64,000 nt of DNA, taken from assembly GCA_029260575.1 (NCBI GenBank), contig JAJDDB010000004.1, positions 124,001-188,000 on the forward strand, in the 5' to 3' direction. The notes below the pieces were generated by a model. That model saw only the letters and a program-made list of their open reading frames with translations. It was not told the DNA's origin and searched no databases. The DNA is from Phycisphaerales bacterium (GTDB lineage Bacteria; Planctomycetota; Phycisphaerae; Phycisphaerales; SM1A02). The position numbers were made by a program, and so were the translations under genes. Shown here one piece after another: positions 44,483 to 52,149 of this stretch (within the stretch, counting starts at the first letter, position 1; each line of letters opens with the position of its first letter).

Positions 44483-46041
44483 AGGCCCAGTTCCCCGAGA
44501 TAGCTGTCCAACTCGGCCTGGACAGTCGCCAGTTGCCCCTCAAGAGTCGCGATTTCCTTCTTCACGGCCGGGATGTCGACCTCTGGCTCTGGCTCGAAGG
44601 TGTCGACGTAGCGCGGAATATTGAGGTTGAAGTCGTTCTCCTTGATCTCATCGAGCGTGGCTGGGTAGGCGTATTTGTCGACCTCTTTGAAAGCGCCGAA
44701 CACCTTGACGATCTTGTCGATGTCCTGCTCCCGAAGACGATTCTGGTTCTTTGCGTCCTCGAACTCCCGGCTGGCGTCAATGAACAAGACGTGCTTGTCC
44801 CGGTGTGCACGTGCCTTGTCCCAGGGCTTGCGGGACTTCTTGTAGATCACGATGGCCGCGGGGATGCCGGTGCCGAAGAAGAGGTTCGCAGGCAGACCGA
44901 TGACGGCTTCGAGCGTGTTGTCCTCGATGAGCTTCTGGCGGATCTTCCCTTCGGCGCCGCCACGAAAGAGAACGCCATGGGGAACGATCACGCCGACACG
45001 ACCATCGTCCTCGAGAGCGGTCTCGATCATGTGGCTGATGAAGGCGTAGTCCCCCTTGCTCTTCGGCGGGATGCCGCGCCAGAAGCGGTTGTACGGGTCG
45101 TTCTCGGCGTAGTCGTGGCCCCACTTGTCCAGGCTGAACGGGGGATTGGCGACGACGACGTTGAACCTCATGAGGCGGTCGCCTTCGACAAGACGCGGGC
45201 TCGTGATCGTGTTGCACCATTCGACGCGTGCATTGTCCATCGCGTGCAGGAACATGTTCATGCGGCACAGTGCCCACGTGCTTCCGTTTGACTCTTGCCC
45301 ATAGACGGCGAAGTTGCCCGACCCGACCTCCTTCGCCACGCGGATGAGAAGCGACCCGGACCCACAGGCGGGGTCGCAGATGGTGTCGCCGGACTCTGCA
45401 TGGAGCAGCTTGGCCAGCAGCGTGGCCACTTCCCCTGGCGTGTAGAACTCACCACCTTTCTTCCCAGCGTCGGCGGCAAACCGGCTGATCAGGTATTCGT
45501 ACGCGTCCCCGATGACGTCCTGGTTGCCGATCCGGCTCGGGCGCAGGTTGAGCTGGGGCTTGGCGAAGTCATCCAGAAGGTGATTCAACCGCCGGTTTCG
45601 GTCCTTCGTCTGACCCAGATTCGGTTCGGAGTTGAAGTCGATGTTCCGAAAGACGTTCTCAAGCTTGGTCTTGTTCGCATCGTCAATCGCCTCGAGCGCG
45701 ATGTTGATGAGCTCGCCGATGTTTGAGCGTGTTCGACGCTCGTAGAGGCTCGGGAAACTGGCGTGGAATGACTCCTCGACATTGCCGTCGCCGTCCTTCA
45801 ACTCGACCATCGGCATAACAAAGCGCTCACGGCTCATCGCGCGTTCCACGCGTTGCTCGTTACCCTTGTACTGTTCGATGTACTGGTCGCGCTTGTCCTG
45901 CCAGAGATCGGACATGTACTTGATGAACAGCATCACAAGGATGTAGTCCTTGTACTGCGTCGGGTCGAGCGTTCCTCGGAACGTGTCGCACGCCTGCCAG
46001 AGAATGTCGTTGATTTCCTTCTGCGAAACCTTCTGGGTCAT
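44479..46041 (-). CDS. hsdM: Type I restriction enzyme, M subunit
   Basis: HsdM is the N6-adenine methyltransferase. The 520-aa protein has the N-terminal helical HsdM domain (INDILWQACDTFRGTLDPTQYKDYIL), SAM motif ICDPACGSGSLLIRVA and catalytic ANPPFSLDKW, and FYTPGEVATLLAKLL before it. The C-terminal end has a helical segment that should contact HsdS (KKEIATLEGQLATVQAELDSYLGEL). The ATG at 46041 lies four bases after the half-size S gene with gcaggag just upstream. It is complete and overlaps capV by four bases (ATGA). Confidence 0.95.
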   Translation of the reverse strand: MTQKVSQKEINDILWQACDTFRGTLDPTQYKDYILVMLFIKYMSDLWQDKRDQYIEQYKGNEQRVERAMSRERFVMPMVELKDGDGNVEESFHASFPSLYERRTRSNIGELINIALEAIDDANKTKLENVFRNIDFNSEPNLGQTKDRNRRLNHLLDDFAKPQLNLRPSRIGNQDVIGDAYEYLISRFAADAGKKGGEFYTPGEVATLLAKLLHAESGDTICDPACGSGSLLIRVAKEVGSGNFAVYGQESNGSTWALCRMNMFLHAMDNARVEWCNTITSPRLVEGDRLMRFNVVVANPPFSLDKWGHDYAENDPYNRFWRGIPPKSKGDYAFISHMIETALEDDGRVGVIVPHGVLFRGGAEGKIRQKLIEDNTLEAVIGLPANLFFGTGIPAAIVIYKKSRKPWDKARAHRDKHVLFIDASREFEDAKNQNRLREQDIDKIVKVFGAFKEVDKYAYPATLDEIKENDFNLNIPRYVDTFEPEPEVDIPAVKKEIATLEGQLATVQAELDSYLGELGL

Positions 46042-46045
46042 CGTG

Positions 46046-46660
46046 TTACTCCTGCTCGCGACGAACCGCATGCCTGCACGCCAGGTGCAGCAACTGATCA
46101 CGCTTGTTGGTGAGACGTTCCTGAAGCGCAGCTCGCTGCTGCTGCAGGTAGACAACGGATTCAATTCGTGACTGCGTATCGGCAGTCGGCACCACCACGA
46201 AAATGCCGCCGAGCGCATGCCGATTGATGTATCCAATCCCCGTCCCGCGCGCGCACGCATCGATCTGCGCCTGCGTCTCGGGGAGGTTCAACCACCACGC
46301 CAGGTATGCCGGTCGTACGATGGTGACGTCCGGGCGAATGATGTAGAAGACGTTCGATGCCAGGGTATCGGTGAGGTCCTCGGTGACGAGGAACGCCCGG
46401 TGTGTTCGCCCGCGAGCTGGCAGCAGAATGTCGTCGCGCGATACCCGGTAGAGCTCGGCGTTTCGCTCGGGCCGGAAGGTGACCACGTCGCTCCAGTCAA
46501 TGCCGGCACCTCGTGGAAGGTCCCTGGCTTGGAGCAGGCGGTGCGTCCCGGCTTCGTTGGATCGCACTCGTGTTCGGCTGGAATAGCCGGGCTGGATGCG
46601 AGCAGCGCGCTGGAGTGGAACGCCAGAAAGGGAGGGAGATGACTGGTCAGTACACGGCAT
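46046..46660 (-). CDS. Half-size type I restriction S subunit (single TRD)
   Basis: The 204-aa protein carries one target-recognition domain: VPLQRAARIQPGYS at the start, HRLLQARDLPRGAGIDW, DDILLPARGRTHRAFLV, FYIIRPDVTIVRPAYLAWWLN, and the typical turn RGTGIGYINRHALGGIFVVVP, followed by a helical spacer (IESVVYLQQQRAALQERL). Half-size S proteins work as dimers in place of a two-domain S, or pair with another. It is the first gene of the operon. Its ATG lies inside an operator-like dyad about three bases from the predicted transcript start, so the mRNA may be nearly leaderless. Confidence 0.8.
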   Translation of the reverse strand: MPCTDQSSPSLSGVPLQRAARIQPGYSSRTRVRSNEAGTHRLLQARDLPRGAGIDWSDVVTFRPERNAELYRVSRDDILLPARGRTHRAFLVTEDLTDTLASNVFYIIRPDVTIVRPAYLAWWLNLPETQAQIDACARGTGIGYINRHALGGIFVVVPTADTQSRIESVVYLQQQRAALQERLTNKRDQLLHLACRHAVRREQE

Positions 46661-46666
46661 ACTGAC
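46646..46666. promoter_or_regulatory. Operator-like dyad O1 over the island's first start codon
   Basis: GTCAGTA-N7-TACTGAC is a perfect seven-base dyad. It covers the predicted transcript start and the ATG of the half-size S gene. O2 has the same motif 62 bases away. The spacing suits an HTH dimer. Confidence 0.75.
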
Positions 46667-46669
46667 AAC

Positions 46670-46697
46670 ATCGTAGGGGCGATGCCGCCCATGTCAA
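46670..46697 (-). promoter_or_regulatory. Promoter of the R-M/CBASS operon
   Basis: On the minus strand TTGACA (46697-46692), 16 bases, then TACGAT (46675-46670). The spacer contains gggcggcatcgccc, a further dyad. The promoter lies between O1 and O2, so a protein binding both could block or loop it. Confidence 0.7.
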
Positions 46698-46707
46698 CGT
46701 CCTAGTT

Positions 46708-46728
46708 GTCAGTAGCGTCGGTACTGAT
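46708..46728. promoter_or_regulatory. Operator-like dyad O2
   Basis: GTCAGTA-N7-TACTGAT matches O1 at 13 of 14 arm positions, and the three bases before it (gtt) also match O1 read on the minus strand. It lies just upstream of the -35 box of the island promoter. Confidence 0.7.
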
Positions 46729-47001
46729 GGAATCGATCGCTTCGCGGGTTCGGTGTAAGTGCCTCGGTGACAGCTTGTTGGGCGCAGGATCGTCGGAAGT
46801 CCCAGAGCTGGCGGAGTTCTGAACCCGGTGCCTACGGGCGATGCCTTCGGGTAGACCTCCTCCTTTGGTCCGCGTGCGAGGCCACCCATCGGCGCTCGAA
46901 TCACCGCGGGCTGCCCGCGAGGGCCTCGCATCCCGCGCGACAGAACCCGCTGGTTTGCAGAGGGGTTGGGGTGAGCCTCCAGCACATCGGAGCCCCATCC
47001 C
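46729..47001. other. Junction between defence island and integrative element
   Basis: About 270 bases without a supported gene. It holds repeat copy R3 and G/C-rich sequence. A promoter for the recombinase operon is expected here but I could not name one. Confidence 0.4.
46952..46969 (+). repeat. Repeat copy R3 before the recombinase operon
   Basis: GGTTTGCAGAGGGGTTGG, 32 bases before the first gene of the integrative element. It differs from R1 and R2 at a few positions and shares the preceding gcgcgac with R2. Confidence 0.5.
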
Positions 47002-47244
47002 ATGCCTCGTACACCGACAAGCGCACCGGCCGCGCCCGCGGTCGAGCCGCGCCATGGCCGCGCGAACCCGTTTGTTGACCTGCTGGCCGCCGGACTCGCG
47101 CGCCTCATCGACGCATCGCCGCCGACCGGGACCGAATCTCCAGAATCCGGCGCGACATGCCTTGAGTTCTCGGCGGAGTCGAGGCTCAGTGGTCCCACTG
47201 GTGAACCGGCCGAGAACCGAGAGGCCGGAGACGTGGAGCCATGA
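47002..47244 (+). CDS. Small unknown protein heading the recombinase operon
   Basis: An 80-aa protein starting MPRTPTSAPAAPAVEPRHGRAN, with one helix-like stretch NPFVDLLAAGLARLIDA and a polar tail. It has no known domain that I recognise. Its stop overlaps the start of the DUF2924 gene (ATGA), and that gene overlaps the recombinase in the same way, so it is very probably real. A role as partner or directionality factor of the recombinase is only a guess. Confidence 0.6.
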   Translation: MPRTPTSAPAAPAVEPRHGRANPFVDLLAAGLARLIDASPPTGTESPESGATCLEFSAESRLSGPTGEPAENREAGDVEP

Positions 47245-47771
47245 GAACTGCGATGAAGCCGGATGCGACGCGACAGATGATTGAAAAGCTCCAGGGGCTG
47301 ACGGTTGGTCAGCTCCGAGATCGGTACGCCGAGGTCTTCGGCGAGCCCACGCGCTCGGGCAACCGGCAATGGTTGCTTCGCCGCGTCGCCTGGCGGCTCC
47401 AGGCGCTCGCCGAGGGTGATCTGTCCGAGCGCGCGCGGCGCCGCGCAGCGGAGTTGGCCCGGGACGCTGACATCCGGTTGCGGCCGCCGGTGGATCGCGG
47501 TCCGGCGCTCGGCGCCGACGTCCGCACCGTGACGGGCCGGGTGGCGAGCCGGCCGGACGAGCGGCTGCCGATACCAGGCAGCGTGCTCACGCGGACTTTC
47601 AAAGGCGTCGAGTACCGGGTGGCCGTGCTCCAGAACGGCTTTGAGTACGACGGCACCATCTACCGATCGTTGTCCGCCGTCTCGACCGCGATCAGCGGAT
47701 CGCACTGGAATGGATACCACTTCTTCGGGCTTACCCGACCGACCCAGGGCGCGCGGAAGGAGCCGTCATGA
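47241..47771 (+). CDS. DUF2924 domain protein
   Basis: DUF2924 proteins of unknown function are common immediate neighbours of large serine recombinases in integrative elements. This 176-aa protein shows the family pattern: LTVGQLRDRYAEVFGEPTRSGNRQWLLRRVAWRLQ near the N-terminus and PGSVLTRTFKGVEYRVAVLQNGFEYDGTIYRSLSAVSTAISGSHWNGYHFFGL at the end. The last part resembles a small DNA-contacting fold seen in recombinase-linked proteins. Both ends overlap neighbours by four bases. Confidence 0.85.
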   Translation: MRTAMKPDATRQMIEKLQGLTVGQLRDRYAEVFGEPTRSGNRQWLLRRVAWRLQALAEGDLSERARRRAAELARDADIRLRPPVDRGPALGADVRTVTGRVASRPDERLPIPGSVLTRTFKGVEYRVAVLQNGFEYDGTIYRSLSAVSTAISGSHWNGYHFFGLTRPTQGARKEPS

Positions 47772-49273
47772 CCAAGGCTCGCGGCGACGGCACCAAGACC
47801 ATCCGGTGCGCGATCTATACGCGCAAGAGCACCGAGGAGGGGCTGGAGCAAGACTTCAACTCGCTCGACGCTCAGCGCGAGAGCGGCGAAGCGTTCATTG
47901 CAAGTCAACGAGCCGAAGGATGGATCTGCGTCCCCGATCGATACGACGATGGTGGTTTCACCGGCGGCAACATGGAACGGCCGGCGGCGAAGCGGCTCCT
48001 CGCGGACATCGAAGCTGGCAAGATCGATTGCATCGTGGTCTACAAGGTGGATCGCCTCAGCCGATCGCTCATGGACTTCGCGCGGATGATGAGCGTGTTC
48101 GAGCAGCATGACGTCTCGTTCGTCTCCGTCACGCAGCAATTCAACACCACGAACTCGATGGGCCGGCTGACGCTGAACATCCTTCTTAGCTTCGCCCAGT
48201 TCGAACGAGAGCTGATCTCCGAGCGCACGCGCGACAAGATCGCCGCCGCACGGCGTAAGGGCAAATGGGCCGGCGGTCGACCCGTTCTCGGCTACGACCT
48301 CGTGCCCGGGCCCGGTGGATCGAAACTGATGCCTAACAAGCGCGAGGCGGACCGCGTTCGGCGCATCTTCGCGCTGTATCTCGAATTAGGATCGCTGCTC
48401 CGAGTTGTGCGGGAATGCGGCGATCGGGACTGGACCACGAAACGATGGACGACCAAGGCCGGCAAGCCCATGGGCGGGCGGACGCTCGACAAGGGAGCGA
48501 TGCATTCGCTCCTCACGAACGTCGCGTATCTGGGCCGGGTCCGGCACCACAAGGATGTCTTCGAGGGCGAGCACGAAGCGATCGTGGACGCCGACACGTT
48601 TGACCGCGTGCAATCGCAGCTTCGACAGAATGGACGCACCGGCGGGTCACGAACGCGGAACTCCCACAACGCGCTGCTCAAGGGCCTCGTCCGTTGCGAA
48701 ACCTGCGGCTGCGGTATGGCGCATCACTTCGCCACCAAGAAGACCAAAACGGGCACGAAGCGATACCACTACTACGTCTGCCTGAAGGCTCAGAAGCAAG
48801 GGTGGGATGCGTGTCCGGGCGCATCACTGCCGGCGGACGACCTCGAGCAATTCGTGATCGACCAGGTTCGGGAGCGTGCCCAAGAGGACCAGACGTCGGA
48901 TGCCATCGTGGATAGGGCGATCGAACTCCTCTCCGAGGCGGCGGAGCGTCGGAGATCCAAGCGGGCCGAGCTTTCGGACGAGATCGCACACATCGATTGT
49001 GCTGAGGCCATCGGCCGAATCGAAGCGCAGCTCGCCGATCTCGACCGCCAGATCGCGCAGGACGCGAGCCGCCTCATCGATCGGGACGAACTCGCCGGAG
49101 CCGTCGAAGCGTTCGATCCGATGTGGAACGCGATGGTCCACGCAGAGCGTGAGGCGCTCGTTCGATACATCATCGCCGGCGTGGCATATGACGCGCTGAA
49201 TCAGTCCATCACGGTGACATTCCGCGACGCTCCATCCGACGAGGCCCAGCCACGGGAGGTCGAAGCCGCATGA
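47768..49273 (+). CDS. Large serine recombinase
   Basis: Large serine recombinases integrate and excise elements by double-strand cleavage at att sites. The 501-aa protein has the resolvase domain with the catalytic serine in AIYTRKSTEEG (Ser21), then DRLSRSLMDFARMM and the arginines of the ARR-type patch. FAQFERELISERTRDKIAAARRKGKW is the long helix E. A recombinase domain and a zinc ribbon follow (CETCGCGMAHHF ... YYVCLKAQKQGWDACPG, four Cys), then a coiled coil (about 380-440). It is full length. It is cotranslated with the HTH gene that follows. Confidence 0.95.
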   Translation: MTKARGDGTKTIRCAIYTRKSTEEGLEQDFNSLDAQRESGEAFIASQRAEGWICVPDRYDDGGFTGGNMERPAAKRLLADIEAGKIDCIVVYKVDRLSRSLMDFARMMSVFEQHDVSFVSVTQQFNTTNSMGRLTLNILLSFAQFERELISERTRDKIAAARRKGKWAGGRPVLGYDLVPGPGGSKLMPNKREADRVRRIFALYLELGSLLRVVRECGDRDWTTKRWTTKAGKPMGGRTLDKGAMHSLLTNVAYLGRVRHHKDVFEGEHEAIVDADTFDRVQSQLRQNGRTGGSRTRNSHNALLKGLVRCETCGCGMAHHFATKKTKTGTKRYHYYVCLKAQKQGWDACPGASLPADDLEQFVIDQVRERAQEDQTSDAIVDRAIELLSEAAERRRSKRAELSDEIAHIDCAEAIGRIEAQLADLDRQIAQDASRLIDRDELAGAVEAFDPMWNAMVHAEREALVRYIIAGVAYDALNQSITVTFRDAPSDEAQPREVEAA

Positions 49274-49686
49274 CGCAGGCCGTCACGACCAAGATCCACT
49301 TCGGAACGTCCGATCGAGGACGGCGGCAGATTCGCGTCGGTGCCGCGCCACGCGCACCGGAGGCGCCGCTCGGTCGTGTTCCTCGCGTGGCTCGACTGAT
49401 GGCGCTCGCGATTCGCTTCGACGGGCTGATGCGCGACGGGGCGATCAGCGATCAGGCGGAGGTCGCGCGGCTCGGTCATGTGTCGCGGGCGCGCGTGACG
49501 CAGATCATGAACCTGCTGTCTCTCGCGCCGGACATCCAGGAGGCCATCCTCCATCTTCCCACCGTGGAGCACGGGCGCGACCCGATCACCGAGCGGGAAC
49601 TGCGCCCGATCGCCGCGGAGATTAACTGGGCGCGACAGCGGGCAATGTGGTCGAGCCTGGCACGGGGCTACGGTCTGGCGCCATGA
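49270..49686 (+). CDS. Small HTH protein following the recombinase
   Basis: The 138-aa protein has a helix-turn-helix in the middle (AEVARLGHVSRARVTQIMNLLSL, residues about 72-95), like the KorB/ParB type, and a charged C-terminus. It overlaps the recombinase by four bases. Small HTH genes of this kind often accompany DUF2924 and serine recombinases, so a role in element control or directionality is likely. Whether it binds the O1/O2 dyads 2.6 kb away is unknown. Confidence 0.7.
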   Translation: MTQAVTTKIHFGTSDRGRRQIRVGAAPRAPEAPLGRVPRVARLMALAIRFDGLMRDGAISDQAEVARLGHVSRARVTQIMNLLSLAPDIQEAILHLPTVEHGRDPITERELRPIAAEINWARQRAMWSSLARGYGLAP

Positions 49687-49839
49687 TGTCCACATCCTGT
49701 GGAAAGCCTGACGTTTCCCCGACGGGCCCTGTCGGCGGGTCGGCGGATCGCCGTCCGCGCGGTAGAATCGCGCGATGGTCGCCACGACCTGTCGTGCTCG
49801 TGGCACTCCAGCTGGAGCTGGGTGTACCAGGAGTCACGG

Positions 49840-51015
49840 ATGGCGAAGCTACGGTCGGGCCGTTTTGCGAATCCAGAGTCGATCAGCGGGGTCGAACGCC
49901 GACTCCTGCGGCGGTTCCTTGAGCAGTTCAGGCCCCACCTCGAATCGCGGGGGATCTTCACGGCGGACGGCCTCGATGATGACGCGGTTGTCCGTCTCTT
50001 CAACGACCTCGGCCCGGATCTCCCCGACGAGCTGATTGACCAGATCGGCGCCATCGACGAGATGGCCCGACCCGCGAACTTCGACAAGCTGCTCGGCGAG
50101 GCCATACGCCTGAACCTGGAGGTCGGCGAGGACCCCAGCGTAGGCGACCTCGTCGTCCTGCTGCTGCTCGACGCCGCGGACTCGCTGGAGCGGCTCTACG
50201 CCGAGCAGCTTCCCCTGGCGCGCCGGAAGTTCCGAAGCCACCTGGCTCTGACCGATGACCCGCCCCAGGTCCGCGCGATTGCCGACGACGTCGCCGAGGC
50301 GCTTCGGCTGTCACTCGACTTGGACTTCGTGCGACGGCGCCGGGGCGGCGGCGTGCGCGTGTACGCCGTCGAGACGGATGACGGATTCCGACTGATGATC
50401 CGCCGCGGCGATGTGCTCCACCGCGAGACCGTGGTGGACCTGGCCACGGCGAGCACGAAGAACATCGCGTTCCGGCCGCAGCGCTTCGATGCGCTGATAT
50501 ACAAGTGCGTCGACGGTGAGCTTCGCGTCAACGCGAAGACCGACGCTGATGCCAAGGCGTACCTGGAGCACGTCGGGCACCACGTCTTCGGCCTCTCGAC
50601 GCTCTTCCTTGGCGAGGGGCTCCCGGCACGGTACACGCTCACGCCAATTGTTGAGCACGGACAGCGTTGCCTCGAATGCGGAGACGTTCCGGAGCTCCTC
50701 AGTGTCCGCCTGACTGCCCTTGACTGGGTGCATCCCGCCTCGAGGATGATCAGGCGCATGGGCCCGTACGAGGACGTCTTCCGCGGCATGCGCACGGAAG
50801 GAGAGTCGATTCCCCGTGGCGCGACGCTGGTCAGCGCGACATTCCGCGTCATGTACCGCGGTGGTCGCGAGGCCTCGCATCGCGTGATTCCCCCGAATGA
50901 CACCGTGGGCGAGGATTGCGAAATCTTCCTGCGGTGGCTCGCGCTGCGCGGGTTCTTCCAGGATCGTGGAGTTGCAACCCATGGCCTCACTCGAGTCCTT
51001 CTGGCGACAGGTTGA
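49840..51015 (+). CDS. Unknown protein, first gene of a two-gene module
   Basis: I do not recognise this 391-aa protein. Residues about 30-130 are acidic and helical. From about 165 a basic strand region follows (RRRRGGGVRVYAVETDDGFRLMIRR), with DALIYKCVDGELRVNAKTDADAKAYLEHVG near 215, then LECGDVPELLSVRLTALDWVHPASRMIRRMGPYEDVFRG and a C-terminal TRVLLATG. A single CLECG does not form a clear zinc site. There is no membrane helix or signal. The ATG at 49840 has ggag nine bases upstream. It overlaps the next gene by 35 bases, so the two act together. A function in defence or element control is possible, not shown. Confidence 0.6.
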   Translation: MAKLRSGRFANPESISGVERRLLRRFLEQFRPHLESRGIFTADGLDDDAVVRLFNDLGPDLPDELIDQIGAIDEMARPANFDKLLGEAIRLNLEVGEDPSVGDLVVLLLLDAADSLERLYAEQLPLARRKFRSHLALTDDPPQVRAIADDVAEALRLSLDLDFVRRRRGGGVRVYAVETDDGFRLMIRRGDVLHRETVVDLATASTKNIAFRPQRFDALIYKCVDGELRVNAKTDADAKAYLEHVGHHVFGLSTLFLGEGLPARYTLTPIVEHGQRCLECGDVPELLSVRLTALDWVHPASRMIRRMGPYEDVFRGMRTEGESIPRGATLVSATFRVMYRGGREASHRVIPPNDTVGEDCEIFLRWLALRGFFQDRGVATHGLTRVLLATG

Positions 51016-51982
51016 GGTCGCCCCTGGGGCCATGGCGACGCTCTCCGAGTGGGAGGCGACCTGCGGCGATGCCTTCGCCGCCGTCCGGCCCTTCCTCGCG
51101 CCGGCGGGCGCGCTGGCCGAGACGTTCCCGTCCACGCTGACCAATGCGCCGCCGATGCGCGTGGTTCGCTATCCGGACGGCGCCCTGGCGGCCGTGTGCG
51201 ACGCCGGAGTGTCACCGCGTGTCGATCTCGACGTGGATGATGTCACCCTCCACCACCCATCATGGCGCAAGGTCCGAGTCGCGATTGCGCATGCCCTGAC
51301 GATCCGCACTGCGACCACGCCCATCACGCTGCTGCCCGGCATCCTGCGCCTCGGGGCATGGGAGCCGCAGCCGTCGACGGCGTTCCCCGTCGTCCTGACG
51401 GCTCACTCGAAGGTCGCCGATCTATCGAGCCTGATCCGGGAGGCGATCCTCGAGTGCGACCGCCCGATGCTCGTGGCGACGCCAACGCATGACGGATGGG
51501 CGGACGGGCTGCGGGCATGGGCGGAGGCGAGGAAGTGCACGCTCGTGCCGATGCACGAGGTGCTTGCCGTGAACGATGCCGGCGATATCGGCGCATCTGA
51601 TCTGTGGCCTCAGTACCTCGCGTCGTTCGCCGCCCGCGCCGGCGTGTCGTTCCAGTCAGCAACGCAGAACAAGCGGAAGCGTCGGCGCCGTGGCGAGCTC
51701 GTGGCGAAGATTGAGAAGCTGCGCACAGAGTTGCTGCTCGAGGCGGAGTCCCGCGTGCACTTGGTCAAGCACACCTACGACGCCAATCGATTGCCCGAAC
51801 TCCCGCCTCTCACGAAGGCCGCGCTCGCAGAGCGCGTTGGCGTGAAGGACTACGACGTCTCGCGGGCATTCAGTGACAAGGCCGGCGCGGATCTCCCCGG
51901 CCTGTATGACCTGCTCGAGGACCCGGACGGCCTGCTCCGCTGGTGGGCGCGCCACCGGCGTCTCGCTCCGTCTTGCAGTTAG
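50981..51982 (+). CDS. Unknown protein, second gene of a two-gene module
   Basis: The 333-aa protein is not recognised. The middle (about 115-210) reads like an alpha/beta domain (VVLTAHSKVADLSSLIREAI, MLVATPTHDGWADGLRAWAEARKCTLVPM). Then comes a basic patch NKRKRRRRGELVAKIEKLRTEL and a C-terminal winged-helix-like part (LTKAALAERVGVKDYDVSRAFSD) ending in an aromatic segment WWARHRRL. It could bind DNA or RNA. It overlaps its partner by 35 bases. The ATG at 50981 is chosen because the conserved-looking composition begins there. Confidence 0.6.
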   Translation: MASLESFWRQVEVAPGAMATLSEWEATCGDAFAAVRPFLAPAGALAETFPSTLTNAPPMRVVRYPDGALAAVCDAGVSPRVDLDVDDVTLHHPSWRKVRVAIAHALTIRTATTPITLLPGILRLGAWEPQPSTAFPVVLTAHSKVADLSSLIREAILECDRPMLVATPTHDGWADGLRAWAEARKCTLVPMHEVLAVNDAGDIGASDLWPQYLASFAARAGVSFQSATQNKRKRRRRGELVAKIEKLRTELLLEAESRVHLVKHTYDANRLPELPPLTKAALAERVGVKDYDVSRAFSDKAGADLPGLYDLLEDPDGLLRWWARHRRLAPSCS

Positions 51983-52149
51983 ACCCATTCTGCGCAAGTG
52001 CAAGACCGTGGCCGCGGCGGCCTAAGTCGCTGTGGTCTGTTCCATTGCGCCCGTCGAAGGAGATTCTTGCGCGCGGATCTGCAGCCCTGACCCGCTGGTG
52101 AACGCGACGTGCCGTGCGTCGCGCAGCAATCCACCAGCCGGAGTTCATC

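Noticed and set aside
35453-46660. Retron, DGR or BREX-type island
   Set aside because: No reverse transcriptase, no BrxC/PglZ-like gene and no variable repeat pair was seen; the genes fit type I R-M and CBASS.
46100-47720. Minus-strand open frame overlapping the recombinase operon leader
   Set aside because: Composition is Arg/Pro/Gly-rich with no motif, and it is antisense to overlapping real genes.
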